Under the pieces are notes generated by a model that saw only the letters and a list, made by a program, of their open reading frames with translations, had not been told where the DNA came from and did no database searches. DNA of 64,000 nt, from positions 15,108,910 to 15,172,909 of the forward strand of contig NC_089724.1 in NCBI RefSeq assembly GCF_035083965.1. Direction: 5' to 3'. Positions 50,249 through 63,000 of this stretch are shown here, one piece after another. The translations under genes were made by a program, and so were the position numbers. Numbering within the stretch: the stretch's first letter is position 1; every line of letters starts with the position of its first letter. The DNA comes from Branchiostoma lanceolatum (Eukaryota > Chordata > Leptocardii > Amphioxiformes > Branchiostomatidae).

Positions 50249-51135
50249 CAGCCCAGCTTAAACATTGTTCTTTTCTATGTTTTGATTATGCAGCTAACTA
50301 TCTTGTAAAACTTAAGCTTGTTATAAGTGATGAATTGATTTTACTATTTGTCAAAAATCATACATTTATGTTTACTCCTAGGCAACCGGTAGCTTGAGCT
50401 GTGGAGAATCCAAAATGATCCCTTTCAGCCATAGGTGTGATTTGAAGGAAAACCCTGATTTAAAAAAAAATTACAATAGCTGTAATGATTCAAATTGCTT
50501 GTTTCTTAAGGAAAAGTTTATGTAGTATTGAATCATTCTTATGGCACTAGCCAGCTGACATAGATATTTTTAAGGCATCACCCCCGATCACAGCGACTTT
50601 TTTATTATCTCACATTTTTTATTATATGTCCCAAATATTCTTATATGCGTTATTTACTATATGCATTCTATTATCCTCTATACCAGGATTTCTCCCAACC
50701 GTTTCAAATAGGAAATTAGAATATGTATAAGTGACAACCCCTGAATTTTACATATAGGACAACATAAAGTTAACACAAATGACCGGATATTTATATATAA
50801 GTGATAACCCCTGAATTGTACAGATAGGACATCATATAGGACAACATAAAGTTAACACAAATGACCGAAAAATTGGAAATATGATTGCAATTGGAAAGCT
50901 TAATCTAACTGTCGTCAGTCTAAAGCGGGCCTTAGTTGTGCATCTCGAATAGGATGCATCATGCTTGAATGTGCAAGTAAACGGCAAGTGAATGACAAAA
51001 ACTGTGTATCGTGGTATGAACAACTGACGATTTATATATAGTTATGATACTGAAATAATTAGTAAGCGTGCATGCATGTATAAAGGTTTTGATTATATTT
51101 CTGTATTGCATAACAGTTACTATAATCGCTTATAT
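50249..51135. other. 3' flank of hevein-like gene 1
   Basis: No gene. Positions 50255-50450 resemble 56245-56405 (TATGCAGCTAACT, ATTTGTCAAAAATCAT, GAGCTGTGGAGAATCC), so the third module's 3' flank belongs to the same duplication. A phrase of about 65 bases repeats at 50722-50785 and 50796-50870 (AAGTGACAACCCCTGAATT, ATAGGACAACATAAAGTTAA). Confidence 0.55.
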
Positions 51136-51139
51136 ATGT

Positions 51140-52440
51140 GCTGTGCTTCTTTCTCAGAAATACTATCCCCTATATAAATAAATATATTACAGTGGTGCTA
51201 TCATAGCACCACTGTAAAATTACTACCATCATTTCCACTTGATTTTTAACTTTTCCACATGCGTAACATGCCAGACTTGTTCAAGCGACAATAGGAGAAG
51301 TAATAGTCTACACTCATTACATGTATATGGTCCCAAAGCAGCATTGCGTGTATTTGACATCTTGTGACTTGGTCAAGCTACAGTAACCCTGTTCAAGGGA
51401 AGTCTTGTATAGGGTAAGAATGTGTTTCTTACTAGTAATGCGTCGATTGATTTTTTCATTGATTATTATAATATTATGTCACACCCATGTAGATCTGCGT
51501 TGGCATTTATACATTGAATCTACAAACTGTGAATAATTGCAACAGTGTAGAATTCATGAACGAAACTGGATACAAAAGTATCTTGCCATGCGATGAGACG
51601 TAGAATCGAGGGCAGAGAGGAAGCTCATATCAAAACAACTATTTGATAGTTGAAAGTGACGGATAAATGCAACCAGATGACATACGTTAGAAGACACATT
51701 GTATATCTTATGGGCGGTGTGCTCTATCAAGTAAAATACATGCTGTGTTAGAGTTCAAACTAGATCCTCCAATACAATGATTGATAATTAAATATTATAA
51801 TTACATAACTCCCGTTTTATTGGTAGACAGTATATGCACCTTTGTTTAAGAATTTGCCGTGCTTTACACTATTCATCCTCTAGCTAGTCGTGCATGGTAA
51901 AAAGTGCTTCGTCACATTGAGGGCATGCTTATAATTACATAGAAAAAGTCATGTTAGCAGAAATTCCTAAATCATATGGGAAGTTAAAGGTCACAGGTTT
52001 GACTGCTTACATCCAGAGCAACTGGTGTTTTAGAAAACTGGCCAACATTCATGAATTTGGCGTTGTGCCCGCATGCCTGGAACAGTAGTCACAATTACTT
52101 TCGGAAGAGTTATGCAAAGGATACTAAATTGCTACATTAGTGGTCAGCCGTTTTCGTACCCATCTAACGGGTAGTTGAAAACCAGTTTACTTGTTTTACG
52201 GGGGTTAATGGTAAACAATTTCAACCTTCTTGGAAACCGGTTTCTTTTTTTGAGGGTATACGATTCTTTACAAACATCTGCCTACGCTAAATCTATACAT
52301 ACATTTTGCCTTCCCTTCCAAAACACTACCATATTTTCGTCATATGTGAATGAAACCGTCCGTTACAATAACATATGAAATGAAATGAAAATAAACTTAC
52401 TGAAAGACGATAAACAATTTGAGCCATGTCCACTGTTATG
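51140..52440. repeat. Duplicated flank B
   Basis: This region matches A1 (at 51140-51690) and A2 (at 51935-52440) but has only about 250 bases between them, where the A copy has 2 kb with the FAMeT gene. A 31-base palindrome at 51187-51217 (ACAGTGGTGCTATCATAGC core) is present only in this copy. Confidence 0.7.
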
Positions 52441-52819
52441 TCCTTTAATCTGGACCCCATTATCTGTGTTTGCATCTTTTTAAACAAGAGGACTGGGTGT
52501 GGTGCCAGTTACCCGAATACTGGGGCAATTTTCCGAGTGTAGGATATGCACCGCGTAACGTAATTATCAGCCCGCAACGTGGCACAAGGTCGGTAGGGCA
52601 GAAAGGATACGGACGGCATCGCAAAGTCTTGGGCTGAACGGCAAGCAAAGGGTGAGTATATATGTGTGTCGACGTTTTAACCTGCCTTACGTTTACCTCT
52701 TGAGTTTATTTCAACGTCTTCATACTATTTCGGTAGATTTTCATAGAACTTTCGAAAAAAGAAATGTATTTCTATTTAGTGAAATAATTGTCCTTCTTTT
52801 CGTTCAAGCAACTGAGACG

Positions 52820-53359
52820 ATGAAAGGAACTGCCTTCCAAGTAGCCACCCTGGTGGTGCTCGCGCTGATGCTGGCTGCTCGGGGACAGGAGCTGGTGGAG
52901 GTGCCGCCAGAAGCGCCGGCAGCTCACGGAGGCCACGAAGGCATCCCGGTGGAGGGACTTGGCGAATTGAGCGGCTTCCTAGCGGGGCTTTTCGGGCTAT
53001 TGGGAGGCCTAGGCGGGGGCCTGAAGCCAGGCGCGGGTAGAATGACTTAAAATTATCAGACGATCTATTTTTTTTCTACAAACTCCGCCCAGATTCGGAA
53101 CGAAACTGAAAAATGAACACTAATACTTTAATATTTTTTCTTTTCTTGAATAGCTCCTAAGAAGTGGCGCGAAGACTACCAGTGCGGGCCGGACTACCCT
53201 GCTGAAGACGGTAACCCTGCCGAATGTGACCCCGACGGTATCTACCCCTGCTGCTCCCCGTACAGCTGGTGCGGCATCACCCCCGATCACTGCGACTGTC
53301 CCGGCTGTACCGACTACAGGGAGCCGGGGAGCGGGACCGGTCCGTCCTTCAGAAGTTAA
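52820..53359 (+). CDS. Hevein-like secreted protein 2
   Basis: Two coding exons (52820-53036, 53154-53359) give 140 aa. A signal peptide (MKGTAFQVATLVVLALMLAA) is followed by a Pro/Ala-rich and Gly/Leu-rich linker (GFLAGLFGLLGGLGGGL). One eight-cysteine hevein-like domain follows (YQCGPDYP, AECDPDG, PCCSPYSWCGITPDHC, DCPGCTDY). The third aromatic binding position is His instead of Tyr/Phe, so sugar affinity may differ. The ATG is preceded by an acceptor at 52807-52808, and a donor (AAAGG, GTGAGT at about 52650) marks a 5' UTR exon. The exon 1 donor is phase 1 and can also join the exon at 53937 in frame. The likely role is binding chitin or similar glycans outside the cell, perhaps in mucosal defence; this is inference from the fold. 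Confidence 0.82.
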
Positions 53360-53936
53360 TACAAGCTGCAGCTTACACTACTTTTCTTTTGCTGCTTGAA
53401 TGCGCTGTGTAATGTACTGTACATGAAGTGTTATATTGTGTCTTCTTTTTAATTCTGCAATAGTTGATCTGTTAGCTGCTGTACTAACAATAAGTATGCA
53501 TTATACAACCGGTAAGGGTCTTTCAAATCATCCAGTCGTATCATATGTGACATTGTTTATCTTGTTTGTTTCGCATAACCGGTAAAACGCGTAACACACC
53601 AGTTTTGTACGGTACGTAAGCTGCGTAAGACCGAACTGTAAGGTATGATCCACTCACACCAGGATGGACCCCTGCTGTTTTCTGTAAGTGTGGGGGCGGG
53701 GGGGGGGGGGGTTATTTCACGTGCTCGATCTGTGGTTCTCCTCATACAATTACAAGGGACTCCGACTCTACATCCCCTTGGGAGAACGTCCCTAACCGAA
53801 GCTAGGAACTCATTTCCATTTGAGTGAAAGTCTTGTACCAGTACCTCTTGTAGATTACTTCTTAGTATCTTGGACCATGTGTGTATTCGCAATGGATCTA
53901 ATTCAGCTAAGAATACGATATTTCTGCTATAATAAG
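53360..53936. other. Intergenic or intronic, with reverse SINE-like copy
   Basis: Positions 53640-53830 resemble the reverse of the SINE-like repeat at 29395-29835 (GATCCACTCACACCAGGATGG, then GTCCCTAACCGAAGCTAGG) and carry a G15 tract near 53696-53711. No signal-peptide exon is visible here for the downstream module. Confidence 0.45.
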
Positions 53937-55721
53937 GCACGGACGCCGTTGAGGGTGAGCTGACTTGGCGGAACGACAATCGCTGCGGCTGGGGCTTCCC
54001 TGCCGAGGGTGCCGAGGAAGCCGAGTGCAATCCGAACGGAGTCTTCGCCTGCTGCTCGCCGTACGGTTGGTGTGGCGTCGCGCCTGAATACTGCGACTGC
54101 CCCGGCTGCATCGACTACGGCCATTACGGAGGTACTTTTATCATCAATCTTTTAACATAACGAAATTTATATGATAAAGCTATTTTGTTTTTCGAACATC
54201 AACAGGGAAGAATAGAATCATTAATTGCATTCTATAAAATACAATGTTTCTTTATTACTGTTTGCATGGAGACCAAACATTATGTTTATCAGGCGTCAGG
54301 CTAACGACTTTACTCATACCTGCAACAAATAAACAAACAAATGCAAACAAAAACAGAAAGGCAGATGGAATGTACATAGCTTCAGATTATAAATGTCAAA
54401 TGATACAATACGCATACCGTAGTTCACACACGCTTGTATCTTCTTAGAGTTCCAAATGTTTGTTTTTCCGGACATAACTACATTTATTTCTAAAAGCATT
54501 CTTTACTGTCTGTCAGTACGCAATCTTGGATGTTACACGGACAGTAAGGAGCGCATGATGTCCCATGGTCCAGAGATCTTCCGCAACACTCTCACCAACG
54601 ACATCTGTCTCGACTATTGCCGGGAGATGGGCTATGCTTACGCTGGTGAGTGGCAAATGTTGTTCTTACTTATTAGAATCCGAAATGACTTAAGCCTTTT
54701 TGAAAACGATGGTTCATAAAAATGTATAGTTCATAGAATGTATGATTTATTTAAAAAAATGTATATTTCGTAACTGTGGATGTATAGTTGGTATCTGCAC
54801 GAAGAATTCAAGAATTCCTAAGAACTAAGTGTGGAGGTATTCTTCAATATTTAGCGAAAGGTACGAGGGACGCATCACGGGTACATTGTTTTGATTTCTC
54901 ATTCAGCATTTATAATGCCTTCAACTCCATGCATATATTTTTCAAGATAGTGAAAGAACTCTCCGAGTTGAGTTTAAACTTATAGTCTTTTTGTTTCTTT
55001 TAGTTGCTTGCATTGTTTTGAAAATAAGTGCTCGTAGAAGCAGTATATCTTTTCATTACCTAATTTCTATTTGTATCACAGGCACGGAGTATTATGAAGA
55101 ATGTTTCTGCGGTACCGAGGAAGACTTCGCCCGCAACCTGGAGGGGAAAGAGATCCTGTATGAGTCATGTGACACACCGTGTGTGGGTGACGACCCGTCA
55201 ATCACCACCATGTGTGGGGGCGCCTGGAAACTCTCCGTCTTTAAAGGTAATTTTCAGTTGCATAAATAATAATTAAGCAAATGGTTGATGCTTGGACGGT
55301 CGGTCGGTCGGTCGGTCTGTTTCTTTGTTTCTTTGTTTGTTTGTAAGTATGTGAATGTGAAGTCTCTTGCTCGATTTTATATTGTACCTATCAATACAAT
55401 CAGTGCGTTTTTAATCCTTAAAACTTGTCAGATCTTCCGCTGTGCCGGTTTGAGAGAACTTTCTACATGCAAAAATACTGGAGAATCTTGATTAACAATT
55501 GTAGTTATATAGGTGAATTGATTGAATATATAAACGTCAGACAAGTTTAATAGTACGAATTCCAAAAGGATAACTGGGCTCCTATCACTGATTTTTATTA
55601 TCACTTTATATTGTGCCATATATACAGATAATACCATATCATACGTTGATGTTTACAAAACAAAAACAACCCCACATATATTGTTAAAATGTCTTTCTTT
55701 ACAGTCGGCTCTGCCAAGTGA
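53937..55721 (+). CDS. Hevein-like plus WSC domain module (5' end not in place)
   Basis: Four exons all entered in phase 1 (53937-54131, 54517-54645, 55082-55246, 55705-55721) give about 168 aa. The first carries an eight-cysteine hevein-like domain with the full Y/W/Y aromatic set (RCGWGFP, ACCSPYGWCGVAPEYC, DCPGCIDY). The next two encode a WSC domain (LGCYTDSKERMM, DICLDYCREMGY, YYEECFCGTEEDF, CDTPCVGDD, CGGAWKLSVF). The last adds VGSAK and the stop. No start codon or signal peptide exon is visible just upstream. The signal exon of gene 2 (52820-53036) joins in frame to 53937 and would give a 240-aa secreted protein. Alternatively the true first exon was lost. WSC domains bind carbohydrates, so this would be a two-lectin protein. 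Confidence 0.75.
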
Positions 55722-56936
55722 ATCCGATAAAGGAACTTTCAAGGTGACTTCTGCAATTTGTACACTCTTCTCTTTAACTTTGTAAACTATGACATACATA
55801 TATATATATACAATCATGCAAATAATTATGTATTGAAAATGGTTTCTGATATATAATTCAGAGTTTGTATCTCCTTATCATAAATCTGTTGAAGTTGGAA
55901 TTTATTTTGTAATGTCTTGCCTTACTTATAGGGAAGAAAAAACTTGATAAACACCATCAAAAGTGTAGCTAAGACCGATCCCGGGTTACCTTGTACACAG
56001 AACGACATTTTTCATCTGCTGTTTAAGTCCAATTCCTGTGTCCACCAATGCAGGTCAATACATAATGCATTTCTAAAATGAGACCAGCTTATCAATTCTG
56101 AACAATATTACTATACCCACATACAAATTCTTAGTTTTTGTCATATATACATTAGTCTCTGAGAGTTATTGTTGTTGTTTTTACAGTTTTCCATACCTTG
56201 TACCCTCTACAGCTGGTATGCAATAAAGCTCATTCATCCATTCATTCATTTGATAATGCAACTAACCCCTCGTAAAACCCTGTGATAACATGAGACTTTA
56301 TATGACATTTTGTCAAAATTCACACCCTTTTGTGTACACACGACAGCTAACCGCATGAGCTGTGAAGAACCCAACATGGCCCCAGTTCGCCCACAAGTGT
56401 CGGAGACCTTTATATATATTTGCATGTAAAGTATATCTATTTCACAGTGTCTTATCGTTGTGTATAATGCTACTTATAATACCAATTTGTATTTTTAGAT
56501 TATACTGATGTACCATACGTATCACAAAGATAATGTTAACTGCTGTTCGCTACATAGCATAACATAACAATTAATATATCGTATTTACAACTTCTTTTAT
56601 CATAATAATGATTCTAGTCATTGGGGGATGACTTTTTAAAATGATGTAAGCCTGACATCATCATTGCTTGTGCCATTTTCGGCTGCATGTCACAATGATA
56701 CAAGAAGTATTTCAGTACTTGTAATGAATGAATGTAACGTCTGCTTTTGCTTGTTGTTTCTAATTAACAGACTATTAGTAAGGGTAGGCTAGGTAAGCTA
56801 AGTATGTATGTATACATCATGAAATATTGTTCGCCAATAGTATTGGCAAATAAAACTTTTCATCGGGAATGTTTTCTTGAGTCAAAGTTTTGACATTCGA
56901 TAATGTCTTTTTCCCTCTTTTTTTTAGCCAGTGGAT
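55722..56936. other. 3' flank of the hevein/WSC module, with LINE-tail-like repeat
   Basis: Non-coding. Positions 56165-56252 (TACCCTCTACAGCTGGTATG, then CAATAAAGCTCATTC and an ATTC tail) look like a non-LTR element 3' end. Positions 56245-56405 are paralogous to the 3' flank of hevein gene 1. Confidence 0.45.
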
Positions 56937-57058
56937 TTGTAGACCTGTGCTTGGCGCAGGGAGGGGGGATTAACAGAAACAATCCTATTCATTATGCGCT
57001 GGGGAAAAGACTAGACTGTCGCACATTTCTGAAGCGTTGCTACGATGATACCGTCTGA
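56937..57058 (+). other. Possible terminal exon opposite the NHL gene
   Basis: A strong pyrimidine tract and acceptor (CCCTCTTTTTTTTAG) precede 40 open codons in phase 1 (SGFVDLCLAQGGGINRNNPI, then YALGKRLDCRTFLKRCYD), ending at TGA 57056-57058. It would overlap the last codons of the minus-strand NHL gene. I see no upstream exon that clearly joins it, so it may be chance. Confidence 0.2.
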
Positions 57059-60000
57059 CGCGGAAAAATGGTGATAATGTCTCGCTCCAAATGGGTAACC
57101 ACCAACTGTCCATCCGGTCCTATAGCAATGCCGTTCGGGGGCTTCGTACGAGCGACAGTGCGGACAAACTCCCCACGGCTTGTGAACATGTCCACTCTGT
57201 TCTTATCCAAGTTCGCCACGATGATGTTCCCCAAGCTATCCGTGCAAATACCTTGGGGGTAATTCCCTTTACCTGTACCAATCCTGAACCTTACCACCCT
57301 ATGTCCCTCCCGATTGTACACCTGTACAAATCTCCTGGTCTCTGCCGAAACAATGACGTGTCCTTCATTACCTGATGTGACGTAATGTCCCAACAATTTA
57401 GGTGAGCCGGGTCTTTCATATACTTGAATCAACGAGCCGTTTGACATGAAGATGTGAATATTGACAAAAATCGCAATGATTCTGTCATTGGGGTCGTCCA
57501 CAGCGATGCCTGCGTGAACACCGACGAGTCCAACAGTGGATGTACGTGGTAGGCGGAATGTGGTTTTCCCTAAACCTTCTCGACTATACTTAACCACGTG
57601 TGCAGTCATAGCACATTTAGAAGACGCTTCAGTGATACCCGCGACCCACAAATAACCCTTTCTGTCAATGGCAACATCTGAAGGATACATAGATTGTCCA
57701 TTTGTGCCAGGCACCACTGTCTTGAAGAGGCGGAGGAAGACGCCCCTCATGCTGAAGACTTGGACCCGATCATTACCTCTATCAGCCACATATATCTCAT
57801 TATCACTGGATACGGCCACTCCGTTTGGAGTATTGAATCTTCCGGGACTTGATCCCTTCCCCCCACCAATGATTATCTTTTCCGACTTGAAAATTTCGGT
57901 GTAGCTTTCTGTAATCAGAAATTAGAGTAAATCATGTAAATAGTGAAGCACTGATGGGGCTCACTTTAACTAAAGGGGAACACATCAACTCCAGAAGCAA
58001 GTCTTTTTAATTAAAGAAAAATGATTGTATTAGCAATTTAGCACCACGATTGGACTAGGTAGCAATAATATTGTTGTATTATCTACCAACAATTTTCAAA
58101 CCCCCAGAATGGTTAAAATACATCCATTATTTTCTATTCTCATGAAATTTGGGGTGATGTGAAAGAAATATTGCGTGATTTTGTGAGTAATGTTTGTATT
58201 ATGGTCGTAAATAATAGCCACTGAATGCTCCTCTTGTAAATGATAGCCACTGAATGCTCCTCTTGCTTTGATGAGCCAAACTTTAACATGGATCTTTAAC
58301 AATTATCCCATTGGAACCCGTGCCAAGAAATGTCTGCATCATCATAATCACCATGAGGCACTATTCAGTTATAGGATTATGATAGAAAGAAACAAAAATA
58401 AAGGTAATTCGCGTATACTTTAGGCACCATCCTACTTATTTGTAATGACCCAGGATCCTGAAATAAACATTTTTGGTCAAAAACTCTCAAAGAAGACATT
58501 TTTTTAAGGAGTGCATCACAGTAACATTGAAAATAACCATACATTTATGTCGAAGGCACTGTCATACCAGATCTCAAGTCATTATTTTTCGGCTGAAAAT
58601 AGCAAAAACATATAAACACGTCATATCGAAAGCCTGTTTCCCAAAAATAATATACTGGTCCCTGCATATATGCACGAGGAATGCCCATACCAAATTTCCG
58701 GTGATTTTGGTTTTCAATAGTCATGATTGAAGATTAACATGTCTTAAACTAATGACGCTAAAGATGACGCACCTTTTTCGGGGGATGATGTCGGTGCAAC
58801 AACACTTCTTGCGCTCACTTTCGATGTACGTTTGGTCGTATAAAAAAACATCGTCGTTTGGTGGGCGGTCAGTTTTGATGGTGCCGACTTAGAATCTGGG
58901 GTTCGCATTGGTGTAGAGACAGAGCTGTTGAAGGTTGATGGCAGTGTGACATCTCGTGAGCTGTTTGACGTTGGTTCCCCATTCCTGACAAAGCGATCGG
59001 TGGTCCCTACCTGCCATGGAATATCAAATGAGTTCCTGTTATTGCCTTGATATTGAGAGTCCTCACACACTTTCCATATCAATGAAGCGGGCAGATATTG
59101 ACCGCCATGTTGGGGAATTACATTTTAATGGACTCTGCTGCGCCCCCGAATTTGAGAATTGACAAGTGACAAGACCGGTATGCATAAACAATTACAACAA
59201 ACAATAAACAACTAAAGAACTTCTGGAAGTTATTAACATCACTACTGTCTAATTGTGTGCAACATCATCTAAGCTAGCTTCAAGCCAAACTCATGCCAAT
59301 CAGTCCATGCCATCTCGAGTTATGCATATATGCCGAATCAAACCTTCCGACAAAACGCCCTTACGCCGCTAAAAAAAAAAACTGTTAGGGACCCAAACTT
59401 CTGTCACTTCTTCGTCAACCTAAGATCTATTTTGATGACTGCACCATCTTCAAACCAAAGTTACAAAAATGGGGTTATTTCCGCTGCAGTACCATAACAA
59501 GCCGCAAGGGAGACCGAAATCGTATCATTTCAACAAGACCTGCCCACATACCAAATATCCACCCAGACATTATCGAGCTATCGTGTTCACAGACGAACAG
59601 GTTACCAGAATGGTAGGGAAAGCTAACGGACGCCTGTTCTTCTTGCGGAAACTTAAACATTTCAACCTTCCCACCGAAGACCTTGTCACCATATTTACAT
59701 CCTTTGTACGACCACTACTGGAATACTGCGCGCCAGTCTGGCATCCGGGGCTCACCTGCGCACAGTCAGACAAGCTCGAAGCAGTTCAAAGGAGAGAAGT
59801 TCGGACAATACTCGGAAGGCGGTTTACCAGCTATGAACAAGCCAGGAAAGACTTAAACCTTCCATTGCTCTCAGACCGCAGGCAGAAACTGTGTCTGAAG
59901 TTCGAAACTCAGTTAGAAGCACATAGTTCGTCAATGCTGCCACCAAAGGGATCGGACTGTCACGATAGATCCACTAGAAACAGCGACAAATATCGACCTA

Positions 60001-63000
60001 TCAAATGTAGAACAGACAGACTTAAGAACTCTCCCATATCCTACATTGTTCTACTTCTTAATGCTTAACTTCTTATATATTACTAAGGCTTTTAAAGTGT
60101 ATGCTCATTTTGTAAAAAAAAAATACTAGAAGTATATTTTAGATTTCGCCAATGCAAAACCAATTGTTTGTGTATCACGGACTTTTATATAATAATGTTG
60201 CCATGTGTTTATGTAATAATGTTGCCATGTTGTACAGAAATGAATTTTAAACATTGTCTAATCCGCAATTCAGCCGAATCAACACATACACACACACGCT
60301 CACACACACACACAGCTGCAGGGTCACACACACACGCGCTCACATGCACACACACACACACACATACATACATACAAACACACACACACACAGATATACA
60401 GACAGACAGACACATACACCAGCGTTACCCAGAGCAGTTCTGCCAAAGGTAAATGAATGAATGAATGTTTATTTCCGTGTCCTGCGACAAAAGTCGCCCA
60501 GCCCATACGGGCTTATAAGACACCATACATAAGAATACATAAACTTGAGAAATGTAGGAGGTACAGTAGTAAATAATGATAATCAGAAATAAATCATAAT
60601 GATAGCAGTACTGAGTAACAAAATAATATGAGCATAATAAAGTGGAAACACAAAAAGGGACACACCTGGTACAATGATTCAATTCAAGAAAGCAGGTGGT
60701 AAATGAACATAAATTAAATTCAAGTCAAAAGTTGTTGAAGTAAGTAAAAAGGTAAAAATGGAAATGTTAATTCAAACGCAACTCACCGTCAACTCGGACG
60801 TAAGATCATCTATCTCTTTTCTAGCGAAGCTAGTGCTGCAGCAACCAAAGTAAGCAGGACCGTAGTTATCATGGGCAGTTCCTATGATTGTGGTCACCTG
60901 TAGATTGAGAACAACATCAAGTGAATAAGTCGACACGCATGGACATAATCATATAGCCAGCAGTGCATGCGTGATTGGCCAATCAGGAGCTCGCAATACA
61001 TGTACATATCGATCATAACTAATAGTTCCTTCCCATACTTTTCAGTGTATAGGGGCGATGCCCATCTCCGTTTCTGTTGCCCTTGAGCAACACAGGTCAC
61101 TACTGTAGGGGGATAGTCCACTGTTAGTGGAGTGTGCCATAATCTTTGTCAAAAGTACTGAGTGCTAACTAGCTAGAGAAAGCACTGCACTGCATGCTGT
61201 TTATTTAAAGGCCGTAATACCATTCTAAAGTTAGGCTACAACACAAAAATAATCCAAGAAGGGAATACGCAGTGAAACACCTGGTGACAACGTTTATAAG
61301 AATATGCAATATTCTTCTCATCAGCAGGGTGGAATAAGATTTCTTGTCTCTACCAGACTCTTTGTAATTACGTTGCGTTGTTGAAGAAAAATTGCCAAAC
61401 AGGGAGAACAAAGAGGATCTACATAGAGTTACATGTTGTCCACCCATAATTTCACACCATGGCCGGCTCATTGTTCTGGCAGATTAGTCTAGCCGTTCGG
61501 CCGATTTTTACTATCTTCCAGCAACCAAAGGAGTCCGGTAGAGAATACATCCAGTCTTATCAAGATAAATATGCATTTCTCCCCATCAAAGAAAAGAACA
61601 TAGAGCCTGTGACTCAACAAAATACAAAAGCTTGCCTTTTCAGCATCCTGGACGCGGGTGCTGAAGTATAATCCAGCAAAGGTTGCACAGAAGACTAATA
61701 ACGCCATCAAAGCGATTGTCACAATAACGCTGGTCCGTCGGTACGTGCCCCATAACAATGCTGGAAACATTAAAAAAATCATTCAAAGCAAAAAAGACAT
61801 GCATGAGAGAGCTTTTCAGTTGCTTTGGCATGAAAACAATATTGTTACATCTCAGAAACAATTCTGGTAACAGAAAAAAAGGATGTAGTGAAAAAAGGCA
61901 ATCCGATTCTCAGCTAGAGTCAATTCAAAGTCACCGCAAGGGTGTTCAGATGACATCTGACATCTGTCATAACTATTTCAAATGAAATAATAGTTCAGTC
62001 ACAATTATAGTTTTAGCTTGTTCAAACAATTGAAAATGAAAGTTTGAACATGTTTGAACTAATCTATCTCTTTTACTGTTGGAAAATGTTCCAACAATTT
62101 ACAACAGTTTCAAAATGGTAGATTTGGTTTATTGCCCCAATAATCCGGCTAAACAAGCACCCACTCGGATTGGTCCTAATTGGAAATTGGTCTGTTTAAA
62201 TTCATTGCTAGACGTTGGTGCTGTTGATAATTAGAAACCACTTACTCATGACACAGAAATATTATTGAGCTAAACTGACTGTGCTCGCAGCATCCAAATA
62301 ATGACGCAATTGAAATTAACATAATTTATGTCTACAGATGATCCCCTACACAAATTACATATTCACATGTATCAAAGTCTCATTGCCTGCTGCTACAATA
62401 TCTTGGATGGTCCCAAGACGGCCGACACGTTGCATCACAAATTAAATCCACATCATTTGCCAATATGGCGTTATAGTATTTTGACATTAACTATGCAAAT
62501 TAGGTATTCATTTGCATAATTGACATCTATCAATATTCCTCTCTTTCTCCATTACACATGTCACATGTTTGAGAGTCCTATAATAGAATGCAGCGGATTT
62601 ATAAACTTTCCTCATTAATTATGCGAAGTAGTTCCTGATTTGTTTAATAAGCATACGATCTTGCCAAACATCATCTAAGCTATCTACATACCTAATATCA
62701 TGACGATCAATCAAGCCCTTCTTGAGTTATTCCCTTTCAAAGTTTGAAACGAAATCGGCTCCTGCAGTTCTGCTGGCCCAAGGGTAAATATAGAATACAA
62801 CACGGGGTATTCCGTATCACCCGAGGTCCCAGCCCGCCCGCGGATAGGATCGCCCGACAACCGTATTCGGCCGAGGGTGATGCGGAATACACCGTGTTGT
62901 ATTTTATTTATGTCATACCCACCCGAGAAAACACACATTTCAATGCGAAATGCGACAGAAGTTTAGGGAGTTTTGTGTCCTCGAACAAAAAACTGTAACA

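Noticed and set aside
53557-54111. 184-codon minus-strand frame rich in Gln/Ser/Pro
   Set aside because: Antisense shadow of the hevein-like exon at 53937-54131 plus a SINE-like repeat.
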